From: Halopiger aswanensis
GTDB lineage: Archaea > Halobacteriota > Halobacteria > Halobacteriales > Natrialbaceae
DNA length: 64,000 nucleotides
Direction of reading: 5' to 3'
Assembly: GCF_003610195.1 (NCBI RefSeq)
Contig: NZ_RAPO01000004.1
Coordinates: 186,001 to 250,000, forward strand
In this document: one piece after another, positions 35,492 through 44,421 of the stretch
Layout: every line of letters begins with the position of its first letter
Numbering within the stretch: the stretch's first letter is position 1
The notes under the pieces: model-generated
The model's database searches: none
What the model was told of the DNA's origin: nothing
What the model saw: the letters and a program-made list of their open reading frames with translations, nothing else
Program-made: the position numbers and the translations under genes

Positions 35492-36625
35492 ATGCAACCG
35501 AGTACGCCGATGACCCCGACCGAACTCAGGGCGGATATCCCCGCGCTACAGGAGGGAACCTATCTCAACTTCGGCGCACACGGGCCGAGTCCCAAGTACG
35601 TCGTCGACGCCGCCGACGAGTTCGTCCGCACACACGAGTACGAGTCGCCGGTGGCGGACGATCCATACGAGACGGCGTTTCGCGCCTTCGACCGCACTCG
35701 AGCGGCGGTCGCGTCGTTCGTCGGCGCCGAGCCGGACGAGATCGCGCTCACCGAGAGCACGACCGCCGGGATCAACGCCGTCGCCACCGCGATCGACTGG
35801 CAACCCGGCGACGTCGTCGTCCGGACGGATCTCGAGCATCCGGCCGGCACGCTCCCGTGGCAGCGCCTCCAGCGGGAGGGCGTCGAGGTTCGCGTCGTCG
35901 AGACGACGGGCGGCCGGATCGACCTCGAGCGGTTCGCCGAGGCCGTCGCGGACGCCAGGCTCGCCTGTTTCAGCGCGGTGACGTGGACCCACGGGACGCA
36001 ACTCCCGGTGGCGGAGCTGGTCGAGATCGCCCACGAGCACGACGCGTTCGCGCTCGTCGACGCCGTGCAGGTGCCCGGACAGCTACCGATGGACGTTCGA
36101 GCGTGGGGCGCCGATGCGGTCGCCGCTGCCGGCCACAAATGGCTCCTCGGGCTGTGGGGCAGCGGCTTCCTCTACGTCGACCGCGACGCCGCCGCCGGCC
36201 TCGAGCCGCGGACGGTCGGCTACCGGAGCGTCGAGACGCCGACGGCGGACCCGTTCGAGTACGCCGCCGGCGCGCGCCGATTCGAAGTCGGGTCGGCGAA
36301 CCCGGCGCCGCACGTCGCGCTCCGGGAAGCGATCGACGCGATCGGCGACGTCGGGATCGACCGGATCGAGGACCGCGTCCGCCGACTGGCCGGGCGGCTG
36401 GCGGACGGCGTTCCCGACGGGCGACTCCTGAGTCCGTCGGAGCCGGAATCCGGACTGGTAACGATCGATGTCGACGACCCGGCGGCGACGGTCGAACGCC
36501 TCACCGCCGACGGGATCGTCGTTCGTGCGCTCCCGCGACCGAACGCCGTTCGCGCGTCCGTCCACGCGGTCAATACCGCCGGGGACGTCGATCGACTGCT
36601 CGAGGGGCTGGAGCGCGAGTGGTAG
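35492..36625 (+). CDS. Class V aminotransferase (cysteine desulfurase-like fold)
   Basis: The 377-aa PLP enzyme has an early YLNFGAHGPSP, TESTTAGINAVATAI, TWTHGTQLPV, the Asp in FALVDAVQVPGQ and the PLP-Lys in AAGHKWLLGLWGSGFLY. I see no flexible active-site Cys loop near the C-terminus, so a true cysteine desulfurase is less likely than an aminotransferase or epimerase-type member. The start may be 35492 or the ATG at 35510. The promoter has TTTCATAGTATT at 35443. Confidence 0.85.
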   Translation: MQPSTPMTPTELRADIPALQEGTYLNFGAHGPSPKYVVDAADEFVRTHEYESPVADDPYETAFRAFDRTRAAVASFVGAEPDEIALTESTTAGINAVATAIDWQPGDVVVRTDLEHPAGTLPWQRLQREGVEVRVVETTGGRIDLERFAEAVADARLACFSAVTWTHGTQLPVAELVEIAHEHDAFALVDAVQVPGQLPMDVRAWGADAVAAAGHKWLLGLWGSGFLYVDRDAAAGLEPRTVGYRSVETPTADPFEYAAGARRFEVGSANPAPHVALREAIDAIGDVGIDRIEDRVRRLAGRLADGVPDGRLLSPSEPESGLVTIDVDDPAATVERLTADGIVVRALPRPNAVRASVHAVNTAGDVDRLLEGLEREW

Positions 36626-36647
36626 AACGAAAGCGGCCGAGCGGGAC

Positions 36648-36974
36648 TCACTCGATTCGAACGTCGAGTCGGGTCGGACACGACCCGATACGGGTCGTTT
36701 CCGGCGAGTACTCGATCACGCCGAACGAATCGATCATCGGGAGGTGAACGTGGTGAAGCGAACACGCCACGCGGGCGACGGTCTCGTCGTCGACCGCGTC
36801 CGCGCCGCGTTCGCGGGCGGCGATTCCGGACGCGAGTTCGGTCAGTTCGATGGGCGGCTCCTGTCCCGAGAGGATGTCGATCGTCATTCTGCGTCGGTCG
36901 CTCCCGAGCAGCCGACACCAATCGCTCTCGGTCGGTTCGTTCGCGCCGGCGGATTCGCGTGTAGGGGAACTCAT
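36648..36974 (-). CDS. DUF7344-type winged-helix protein
   Basis: The 108-aa protein is like the small haloarchaeal HTH proteins: LLGSDRRRMTIDILSGQEPPIELTELASGIAARE (HTH part), then VARVACSLHHVHLPMIDSFGVIEYSPE. It is likely a DNA-binding regulator with unknown targets. It is convergent with the aminotransferase gene. The Bat-like regulator starts 200 bases beyond its 5' end. Confidence 0.8.
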   Translation of the reverse strand: MSSPTRESAGANEPTESDWCRLLGSDRRRMTIDILSGQEPPIELTELASGIAARERGADAVDDETVARVACSLHHVHLPMIDSFGVIEYSPETTRIGSCPTRLDVRIE

Positions 36975-37174
36975 CTGGAAGCCGTATCCGTTACTCAGAA
37001 TTCGGTCGTCCGTAAGGACACAGTAAAACCACTTCGGGTCGACACGGTGAGGTGGTCGCCCGTGCTGCAGTACGGAGCCGCCCTATCGGCCTTGAATTGG
37101 CAGTGAACCGGCGGGCCACGGACTGACCTCCGCCGGCGGAGGCTTGACAACCGTGCGGCCCCACTCTCGTTCTA

Positions 37175-39037
37175 ATGGCCGGGCAATCCTTGACCGACAG
37201 TCTTCGGGAGACCCTCGCTCTCTTCGACGGCTCGGGAACGCCGCGGACGACCGCGGAGCTCGCTGACGACCTCGAGATCGGTCGCCGGAGCACCTACGAG
37301 CGCCTCGAGCGACTCGTCGAGCGCGGCGAACTCGAGACCAAACGCGTCGGCGCGAGCGCCCGCGTGTGGTGGCGCCCGCGGTCGTCGGCCGAGACACCCG
37401 ATTCCGCGTCCGACGCGGAAACCCGGTCGAGTCGGGACCGGTCCGGGTCGATCGTCGATGGGCTCGAGCGGTTCGCGATCTGTCTGCTCGATCCGAACGG
37501 CCGCGTCCGCACTTGGAACGCGGGCGCCGAGCGAATCACGGGCTCCGCGACCGGCGACGCGCTGGGCGAACACGTCTCGACGTTCTACACCGCAGCGGAC
37601 CGGCAGGCGACAGGACCCGAAGCGGCGCTCGAAACCGCCGCGGACGCGGGAGCGGTCGAAACGGACCGGTGGCGCGTTCGAGGGGACGGTTCGACGGACC
37701 GGGCAGCTGGCATCGTCGAGGCGATCCGCGACGGCAGTGGCAACCTCGATGGGTTCGCGGCGGTCCTGCGAGACGCGGCCGAGCAGCAGGAGACGACGCC
37801 CCGCGAGACGGCGGATCGACTCCGCCGCCAGCGCGAGCAACTCGAGGCGCTCAACACCCTCAACGACGTCGTTCGAGAGATTATCGACGCGATTACCCAA
37901 CGGTCGACCCGAGGAGAGATCGAGCGGGTCGTCTGCGAGCACCTGGCCGCGACGGAGTCGTACCTCTTCGCCTGGATCGGGGACGTCGACGTCACCTCCC
38001 AGACCGTGGTCGGGCGGACGGAAGCCGGCGTCGAGGGCTACCTCGACGGGATCTCGATTTCCGTCGACCCGGACGACGAACGGAGCAACGGTCCGACCGG
38101 GAGAGCGATTCTGGAACGCGAGATCCAGACCACGCAGGACATCCGCGCCGACGACAGGCACGACCCCTGGCGAAGCCACATCGAGAAGTACGGCTTCCGA
38201 TCGTCGGCCGCGATCCCGATCGTCCACGAGGAGACCGTCTACGGCGTGTTGAACGTCTACGCCGAGCGACCCAGAGCGTTCGAGGGTCGCGAGCGAGACG
38301 TGATTAGTCAACTCGGCGAGGTTGTCGGGCACGCCATCGCGGCGGCCGAACGCAAGCGAGCGCTGATGAGCGACACCGTCGTCGAGCTCCAGTTTCGAAT
38401 CCGGGACGTCTTCGCCGCACTCGACGTCGACACGCCGACGACCGGCACCATCACGCTCGATCACGTGGTTTCCATCGAGGACGACGAGTACCTCGTCTAC
38501 GGGAACGTCACCGCGGACGCGGTCGACGGACTCGAGTCGCTCGTCGAAACGCTCCCACACTGGGTGAGCGTGACGTACCGGACCGGCGGCGACGAGCGGG
38601 GATTCGAGCTTCGCCTCTCCGAGCCACCGGTCCTGTCGACGGTCGCGTCGCTCGGTGGCTCCGTCGAGACAGCCGTCATCGAGGACGGCGACTACCTGAT
38701 GACGCTTCACGCGGCGCCGGGGGCGGACGTCCGACAGGTCGTCGACACCGTGCAAGAAGCGTACCACAATGCGAAGCTGCTGAAGCAACGCCAACTCCGG
38801 ATCGACACGCCCGAACGGGTCCGCGACGTGCTCGAGGCGGATCTCACCGACCGTCAGCGGGCGGCGCTCGAGGCGACGTACCACGCGGGCTACTACGAGT
38901 GGCCGCGGGACGCGTCCGGCGAGGACGTCGCCGAGTCGCTGGACATCGCCCCGCCGACGTTCAACCAGCACCTTCGAAAGGCGCAGCGAAAGGTGTTCGA
39001 CTCGCTGTTGTCGAGCCCCGGCCGGCCGGCGGAGTAA
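37175..39037 (+). CDS. Bat-like regulator: N-terminal HTH, PAS, GAF, HTH-10
   Basis: The 620-aa soluble protein has an N-terminal winged HTH (TTAELADDLEIGRRSTYERLERLVERGELETKRV), then PAS (LERFAICLLDPNGRVRTWNAGAERI), coiled linker, GAF (SSAAIPIVHEETVYGVLNVYAERP) and the C-terminal bacterio-opsin-activator HTH (RQRAALEATYHAGYYEWPRDASGEDVAESLDIA). Having DNA-binding motifs at both ends distinguishes it from the regulator at 19971, which has membrane helices instead. Target genes are not clear. It is convergent with the SRPBCC gene. Confidence 0.87.
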   Translation: MAGQSLTDSLRETLALFDGSGTPRTTAELADDLEIGRRSTYERLERLVERGELETKRVGASARVWWRPRSSAETPDSASDAETRSSRDRSGSIVDGLERFAICLLDPNGRVRTWNAGAERITGSATGDALGEHVSTFYTAADRQATGPEAALETAADAGAVETDRWRVRGDGSTDRAAGIVEAIRDGSGNLDGFAAVLRDAAEQQETTPRETADRLRRQREQLEALNTLNDVVREIIDAITQRSTRGEIERVVCEHLAATESYLFAWIGDVDVTSQTVVGRTEAGVEGYLDGISISVDPDDERSNGPTGRAILEREIQTTQDIRADDRHDPWRSHIEKYGFRSSAAIPIVHEETVYGVLNVYAERPRAFEGRERDVISQLGEVVGHAIAAAERKRALMSDTVVELQFRIRDVFAALDVDTPTTGTITLDHVVSIEDDEYLVYGNVTADAVDGLESLVETLPHWVSVTYRTGGDERGFELRLSEPPVLSTVASLGGSVETAVIEDGDYLMTLHAAPGADVRQVVDTVQEAYHNAKLLKQRQLRIDTPERVRDVLEADLTDRQRAALEATYHAGYYEWPRDASGEDVAESLDIAPPTFNQHLRKAQRKVFDSLLSSPGRPAE

Positions 39038-39071
39038 CGCGCCGAAGGTGCGATAGTTACGCTCGATAGCG

Positions 39072-40433
39072 TCACACGCTCGCGTCCGCCGTCGTCCGTC
39101 CGACCCGTTCGGCGCGGCGCTTGATCCCGCGGAGCATCTTCCGCTCCATGACGAAATGGGCCGGCTCCCAGACGCAGTAGTCGATCGCCGTACGGAGGAG
39201 CGTCGTCTGCGGTCCGATCGACGACCGCTCCGGGTTCGACCGCGTGCGGGCGAACAGCCGCGTCCGCCCCTCGCCGCTCGGCTCGAGCACGAACGCCCAC
39301 GTCCACGCCGGCGACTCGCCGGGCGGCCTGAGGACGAGCGCTCGTCCGGGATCGAGCCGCGCGACTTCCGGCGCGGATTCGGGCGAGGAGACGGGATAGT
39401 CCTCGGGTGCCAACCTGACCACGTCGCCCTCCTCGAGGTCCTGGTACTCCGGGACGATCCGTTCGACGTTGTGAATGTCGGCGCCGACGGCCCGCTCGAT
39501 CCAGTCGTAGCTGTAGAAGCCGCCGCGATCCTGTCCGATCTGGACGAGCCACGGCCAGATCGCCTCGGCGGGGGCGTCGATCTCGATCGCGTGGGTGACC
39601 TGATCCGTTGCGTCCGGGAGGAGATCGTCTCCCGGGAGCGGACCTCGCGCTTCGGCCACCGTCACGCCCCACCGACGATGCCAGGGGCGAATCGCGAAGT
39701 GGTACGCGCCCGCGACGAGGAACGCGAGCGCAGCGACGATCCGTTTGCCGGCTCCGTTCGGACGGTCTCGGTTTCCGCCTTCGATCCCTGTCGCCGCCGA
39801 GTCCGTGCTCGCTCGAGCCGCCGCGTCGGCCCGAATGCGCTCGAGCGCACGCGACATCAGGTAGCCCGCGAACGGACCGATGACTCGCCAGTATCGTCGG
39901 AACCGTCTGCGCGCGCGGTCGTCGGTCGTCGCCGTGCGCGCCTCGTAGGACACCAGCGTCCGCCCCTCGCCGTACGGCCGGACGGACAGGCTAATCGCGA
40001 GCTTCGCGTACCCCGGTTCGTCGAACGACGCGAACGCGTCCGCATCGACCCGTCGCCACTCGATCGCCGGCCGCCAGAACTTCCCGACCGCACCGAAGAC
40101 GAACTCCTCGCCCGGCGCCGCCTCGAGCAGCGTCCACTCGTCGGTCTCCGGAACGTCGGCGAACCGCAGCCGCTCGGGCGGCGACGCGCCGGTGGTCCCG
40201 CGGAACCGACGAGCCGTTGCCGTCGGGAGGGTTCGCAACCAGCCGAGCGCTCGAACGATCGGCCCGGTATCCAGCAGATCGGCGGTCAGCATCGCCGCGT
40301 AGGTCGTTTCGGGGTCGGCCTCGACGACCGCGTGTCGAATCGCCGTGACGTCGTACTCGGGCAGGTACCGGTCGATCAGCATCGACGAATCGGGAGCGGA
40401 CGATGCGCCGCCGGTGAACGTATGGCGTCTCAT
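39072..40433 (-). CDS. Protein with two SRPBCC-type domains joined by a membrane helix
   Basis: The 453-aa protein has a first START/SRPBCC-like half (residues about 15-200, AIRHAVVEADPETTYAAML ... KFWRPAIEWRRVD), a hydrophobic helix near residue 240 (VAALAFLVAGAYHFAI) and a second SRPBCC half (HAIEIDAPAEAIWPWLVQIGQDRGGFYSYDW). Both halves should form lipid or hydrophobic ligand pockets. The function is unknown. I start at the ATG at 40433; the open frame further upstream (to 40775) runs antisense to a relic and a small gene and is not credible. Confidence 0.78.
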   Translation of the reverse strand: MRRHTFTGGASSAPDSSMLIDRYLPEYDVTAIRHAVVEADPETTYAAMLTADLLDTGPIVRALGWLRTLPTATARRFRGTTGASPPERLRFADVPETDEWTLLEAAPGEEFVFGAVGKFWRPAIEWRRVDADAFASFDEPGYAKLAISLSVRPYGEGRTLVSYEARTATTDDRARRRFRRYWRVIGPFAGYLMSRALERIRADAAARASTDSAATGIEGGNRDRPNGAGKRIVAALAFLVAGAYHFAIRPWHRRWGVTVAEARGPLPGDDLLPDATDQVTHAIEIDAPAEAIWPWLVQIGQDRGGFYSYDWIERAVGADIHNVERIVPEYQDLEEGDVVRLAPEDYPVSSPESAPEVARLDPGRALVLRPPGESPAWTWAFVLEPSGEGRTRLFARTRSNPERSSIGPQTTLLRTAIDYCVWEPAHFVMERKMLRGIKRRAERVGRTTADASV

Positions 40434-40553
40434 GGTTCCGTCCTCCGTCACACTCCACCGAGCGGGGACGTAAATCGATGCCCGGCGGTCGTCCCGCACC
40501 CGCTCGAGAACGCGCCCGAAAAGCGCCGACTCCGAGCCCGTTATCGAGATTGA

Positions 40554-40667
40554 CACCGAACGGAGGCGCTCGAGGACGAGTCCGAGGCGACGGAACTCGA
40601 GGTCGGGCCGAACAACTGCGCGGCCCGTCTCGCCGAGACGGAGCGGAAGTGCCCCGCGCAGTTCTGA
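40554..40667 (+). pseudogene. Orphan C-terminal fragment of an MBL-fold enzyme
   Basis: After a stop at 40551, this frame reads to TGA at 40665-40667 and contains LEVGPNNCAARLAETERKC. The gene at 1-653 ends in LELGPNNCAAN. There is no start codon and no MBL core, so this is the tail of a lost paralog. Confidence 0.55.
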
Positions 40668-40716
40668 CGGTCCTATCGACCGGAGCGTTTTCATCGCTTT
40701 GCGGCAATCGATTCGT

Positions 40717-40965
40717 ATGGGCGAGGAAACCGTCGTCGTCGAGTGTCGCGACTGCGAGTTCCGCGAGTCGTTCACGAACCTCCGGCGGGCGCGCGTTGCG
40801 CTCGACGATCACGAGTCAACGGGACACGACGTCGACTGGCAAATCGATCGCGTCGCCGCCGGCGTGGAACGGGCGGGAGCCGACGCCGGTATCTGCGGAA
40901 TGCCCGACTGCGAGAATCCGGATACCCCGCTTCTCGACCGGCAGCCGTCCGACGACGAGTCGTGA
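40717..40965 (+). CDS. Small Cys-rich (zinc-ribbon-like) haloarchaeal protein
   Basis: The 82-aa acidic protein has an N-terminal CRDCEF, a DHESTGHDVDW segment and a later CGMPDCENPD, giving a likely C2H2 or C4 metal site. It resembles small DUF-type haloarchaeal zinc-finger proteins. I do not recognise a function. The ATG at 40717 is preferred to an in-frame ATG at 40699. Confidence 0.7.
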   Translation: MGEETVVVECRDCEFRESFTNLRRARVALDDHESTGHDVDWQIDRVAAGVERAGADAGICGMPDCENPDTPLLDRQPSDDES

Positions 40966-41152
40966 CGACCGTCGGCACCGCCGGCGGTGGGCCGGACGAG
41001 CCCCGTATCTCTCACCGCAACCGCGTCCCTCGCTCGAGGATCGAGTTGCTCGTCGGAGACGGCCGTCCCCTCGAGTTGGCTTCGCGGAGTTTTCGGACGC
41101 GACGGTCCGGTTTCGGGGAAGACTGTAGTCTGTCCGCGGCGAAGGCGTCGCC

Positions 41153-41815
41153 ATGATCTCTCGCCGAACGTCGCGAGCGGTCGCCGCACTGCTCGGACTC
41201 GTCGCGCTCGCCATACTCGGCTACGCGCTCCGGTGGCGATCGAATCCGTCGCCGTGTCCGTACTCCCAGCGCTACGCGATCGACCTTCCGCGGCCGATCA
41301 TCACTCGTTCGCGGTTGCGCGAGGTTCTCGAGCCCCGTCCCGGCGAACGGGTTCTCGAGGTTGGCCCGGGAACGGGCCACTACACCGGAACGGTCGCGCG
41401 GGCGATCGACCCGTCGGGAACGCTACACGCCGTCGACGTCCAATCGGAGATGGTCGAGCACCTCCGGACGCGGACGCGCGAGGAGGGACGGTCCAACGTC
41501 GAAGCGATCCGCGGCGACGCACGGTCGCTTCCGTATTCGGACGACACGTTCGACGCCGCGTATCTGGTGCTCGTCCTCGGCGAGATTCCCGATCAGCAGC
41601 GAGCGCTCGACGAACTCGAGCGGGTCCTGAAGCCGGACGGCCGACTCGTCGTCGGCGAATCGCTCCCCGACCCTCACTTCGTCGGGTTCGAACGGTTACG
41701 CCGCCGCGTCGAACGGCGTGGATTGGCGTTAGATGCGCGCGTCGGGACTCGAGCCGGGTATTTCGCGCGCTTCGACGCGGACACCTCGGAGCGGTCGGCC
41801 GATCCCGTCGAATAA
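41153..41815 (+). CDS. Membrane-anchored SAM-dependent methyltransferase
   Basis: The 220-aa protein has an N-terminal helix (AVAALLGLVALAILGYAL) anchoring it. The methyltransferase domain shows motif I VLEVGPGTGHYTGTVA, LHAVDVQSEMV and LERVLKPDGRLVVGE. It is UbiE-like, and the membrane anchor points to a lipophilic substrate, which is inference. The gene stands alone. Confidence 0.85.
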   Translation: MISRRTSRAVAALLGLVALAILGYALRWRSNPSPCPYSQRYAIDLPRPIITRSRLREVLEPRPGERVLEVGPGTGHYTGTVARAIDPSGTLHAVDVQSEMVEHLRTRTREEGRSNVEAIRGDARSLPYSDDTFDAAYLVLVLGEIPDQQRALDELERVLKPDGRLVVGESLPDPHFVGFERLRRRVERRGLALDARVGTRAGYFARFDADTSERSADPVE

Positions 41816-41978
41816 GTGGTTGTTATAGATTCGTGCAAAACTGACTGGACTGTACTGATGATCGAATCGCCGATTCAGACTTCCCACAGCGATCGAATTA
41901 ACCATACTTCCGGTTTAAACGGCCTGAGCAAATCCCCCCTCCGATACGATGACGAACCGCTCGATAGACGTCGCAACT

Positions 41979-42001
41979 ATATTGTACAATATTCACAAAA
42001 C
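41979..42001 (+). promoter_or_regulatory. Promoter motif shared by the two thioredoxin genes (copy 2)
   Basis: Matches the motif at 3849-3871 (minus strand) at 18 of 23 positions without gaps. Here its first part is a perfect 14-base palindrome ATATTGT/ACAATAT. It ends 32 bases before the TrxA start at 42034. Confidence 0.55.
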
Positions 42002-42033
42002 CTTTAAACAGCGTCGGTCCGTACGTGGTGGTG

Positions 42034-42393
42034 ATGGCAACTGATGCACGCGACGACGTTTCGGCGGGATCGCTCGACGAACCGATCTACATCGACGGGA
42101 GGAGTCACCTCGAGGAGGTCACGGCGGCACACGACGTCGTCCTCGTGGACTTCTACGCCGACTGGTGTGGCCCCTGTCAGATGCTCAATCCCGTCCTCGA
42201 GCGACTGGCGGGCGAGACCGAGGCCGCGATCGCGAAGGTCGACGTCGACGAACACCAGCAGCTCGCGGGGTCGTTCGGCGTTCGCGGCGTGCCGACGCTG
42301 GTCCTCTTCGCGGACGGCGAGCAGGTCGAACAGCAGTCCGGCGCGCTGCCGGAAGACCGACTCCGCACCCTGATCGAGAGGTACACCGAATGA
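42034..42393 (+). CDS. trxA: Thioredoxin
   Basis: The 119-aa protein is a classical thioredoxin: VLVDFYADWCGPCQMLNPV (Cys45 and Cys48), then DVDEHQQLAGSFGVRGVPTLVLF with the cis-Pro. It reduces protein disulfides in the cytoplasm. Its stop overlaps the ATG of the thioredoxin reductase gene, so the pair is an operon with a dedicated electron donor. I use ATG 42034; an ATG at 42025 is also in frame. Confidence 0.93.
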   Translation: MATDARDDVSAGSLDEPIYIDGRSHLEEVTAAHDVVLVDFYADWCGPCQMLNPVLERLAGETEAAIAKVDVDEHQQLAGSFGVRGVPTLVLFADGEQVEQQSGALPEDRLRTLIERYTE

Positions 42394-43433
42394 ACGAGGA
42401 AACTGAAACGACCGCGGACGTTCGCAACGTGGTGATCGTGGGGTCCGGCGTCGCCGGGCTCTCGGCGGCCGTCTACGCCGCGCGAGCCGACCTCGAGCCG
42501 CTGGTACTCGAAGGCCCCGAACCGGGCGGCCAGCTGACGCTGACGACGGACGTCGAGAACTACCTCGGCTTCCCCGAGGGCGTCGGCGGGATGGAGCTGA
42601 TCCAGAACGGCAAGGAGCAGGCCGAGCGTTTCGGCGCCGAGTTCACTCACGGCACCGTCGAAAATGCGACGCTCGAGGAACGGCCGTTCGAACTCGAACT
42701 CTCGAACGGCGATCGGCTGCGAACGCGCGCGCTGATCGTCGCGAGCGGCGCGAGCGCTCGCTGGGTCGGCGCCGAGAACGAAGACGAACTGATGGGGTAC
42801 GGCCTCTCGACGTGTGCGACCTGCGACGGCGCGTTCCACCGCGGCGACGACGTCCTCGTGATCGGCGGCGGCGATTCGGCGATGGAAGAGGCGCTGTTCC
42901 TCGCGAAGTTCGCCGACAGCGTGACGGTCGTTCACCGCCGCGAGGAGCTGCGCGCCTCCGAGATCATGGCTGACCGCGCCCGCAATCACGAGGCTATCGA
43001 GTTCCGCTGGAACACGGAACTCGAGGCGCTCCGCGGCTCGCAGGAGGAGGGCGTCACCGGCGCGACGCTCGTCTCCCATCCCGACGGCTACCCCAGCGAG
43101 AAAGCCGCGAACGGCGTCGACGTGGATCGGGAGACCGTCGAGGTCGGCGGCGTGTTCTACGCGATCGGTCACACGCCGAACACGGAGTTCCTCGAGGGGA
43201 CCGCCGTCGAACGCGACGAGCGCGGCTACCTCTACACTCGAACCGACGACGCCGGCCGCGCGACGACCGAGACGACGGTCGAGGGCGTCTTCGCCGCCGG
43301 CGACGTCGCCGATCCGGACTATCAACAGGCGATCACCGCCGCCGGAACCGGCAGCATGGCGGCGCTCGACGCCGAAGCGTACCTCGAGACGCTCGAGCGG
43401 ACGACTGCGGCTGCGCTCGAGGTGTCTCCGTAG
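42390..43433 (+). CDS. trxB: Thioredoxin-disulfide reductase
   Basis: The 347-aa low-Mr flavoprotein has FAD motif VVIVGSGVAGLSAAVYAAR, GGQLTLTTDVENYLGFPEG, the redox Cys pair STCATCDGAFH (Cys142 and Cys145), nucleotide motif VIGGGDSAMEEALFLAKF and the C-terminal FAD motif VFAAGDVADPDYQQAITAAGTG. It transfers electrons from NAD(P)H to thioredoxin. It is coupled to the upstream trxA by a 4-base overlap. The open frame before 42390 is the trxA gene in another phase. Confidence 0.93.
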   Translation: MNEETETTADVRNVVIVGSGVAGLSAAVYAARADLEPLVLEGPEPGGQLTLTTDVENYLGFPEGVGGMELIQNGKEQAERFGAEFTHGTVENATLEERPFELELSNGDRLRTRALIVASGASARWVGAENEDELMGYGLSTCATCDGAFHRGDDVLVIGGGDSAMEEALFLAKFADSVTVVHRREELRASEIMADRARNHEAIEFRWNTELEALRGSQEEGVTGATLVSHPDGYPSEKAANGVDVDRETVEVGGVFYAIGHTPNTEFLEGTAVERDERGYLYTRTDDAGRATTETTVEGVFAAGDVADPDYQQAITAAGTGSMAALDAEAYLETLERTTAAALEVSP

Positions 43434-43640
43434 TCGCACCCGCCGCGTTTCTCCGTAGTCACACCCGCCGCTGGTGAAGAGTCGGATCGCGGACAGCTGC
43501 TCCGTCGGCGTCAACTCCGTCCAGAAACCCGGCTTCGCCGCCGTCGAGCGGCTCTTTCAACATGAAGTCACCGCGGTCGAACAGCGAGTTGGAGGGGCCA
43601 GCCCGGAAGGCGCTGTCTCAGTCCGCAATCTCGATTCCGC

Positions 43641-44219
43641 TCATTCGGCGGCAGTCCCGGGAGCGACGCCGAGCCGCCCCTCGACGAACGCGGCCACGTC
43701 GGCGGCGAACGCCTCGACTTCGTCCCAATCCGTGAACTCGACGTCCCCCGAGTCGTCGGCAGGGGGCACGTCCGAGATCGTTCGCGTAGCGATCTGTTTC
43801 ATCATCAGTCGCTTGAGGAACCCGTATTTCGAGTACCGCAGCGCACCGCCGAAGAATCCGATTCGATCGGGATGCCACCCCGTTTCGTCGGCGAACGCCT
43901 CGAAGTAGCCCGCGGCCTGCGCCCGTCCGTCCTCGGTCGCGGACGACAGCGATACCTGGAAAAACGCCGTCGGCATCGCGTTCAGAGCCGCCCGATTCGA
44001 CCGCGCGAAATCGACCACCGAGGACTGGTGCGTGCCGAAGTGGATCGACGCGCCGACGAGAGCCGCGTCGAACTCGCCGACGTCGAACTCCGCCGGGAGT
44101 TCCGTCACCTCGAGCGTCGACACCTCGTAGCCGCGCTCCTCGAGCGCATCACCGATTCGTCCGGCGACGGTCGCCGTCTGCCCCTCGCCGGTGCCGTAGA
44201 GGACGAGAACCGAGACCAT
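43641..44219 (-). CDS. Flavodoxin-domain protein, HemG-like
   Basis: The 192-aa protein binds FMN by VLVLYGTGEGQTATVAGRI. ALVGASIHFGTHQSSVVDF and AFFQVSLSSATEDGRAQA follow, with the GWHPDRIGFFGGALRYSKYGFLKRLMMK segment that is typical of menaquinone-dependent protoporphyrinogen oxidase (HemG). The role may be haem synthesis or another quinone-linked flavin reaction. Confidence 0.82.
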   Translation of the reverse strand: MVSVLVLYGTGEGQTATVAGRIGDALEERGYEVSTLEVTELPAEFDVGEFDAALVGASIHFGTHQSSVVDFARSNRAALNAMPTAFFQVSLSSATEDGRAQAAGYFEAFADETGWHPDRIGFFGGALRYSKYGFLKRLMMKQIATRTISDVPPADDSGDVEFTDWDEVEAFAADVAAFVEGRLGVAPGTAAE

Positions 44220-44421
44220 CGTAGCGGGACGTACCCCGAGCAGATGTATAAAACGATCACGGAGGGTATAACTGGGCGGCCGTCGGATCGGTCTCGCTCC
44301 GCACTCGATCCGCCCGACCGATGCCGGCTCAGCGGGGACGGCGAATCGACGGGGACCTGAGCACCGATAGTCGTGTTTCGTGTTTCGTATTCCGTATTTC
44401 GATGGCTGTCACTACCTCCTC

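Noticed and set aside
37172-38971. Minus-strand open frame of 599 codons
   Set aside because: Antisense to the Bat-like regulator at 37175-39037, which has recognisable PAS, GAF and HTH domains.
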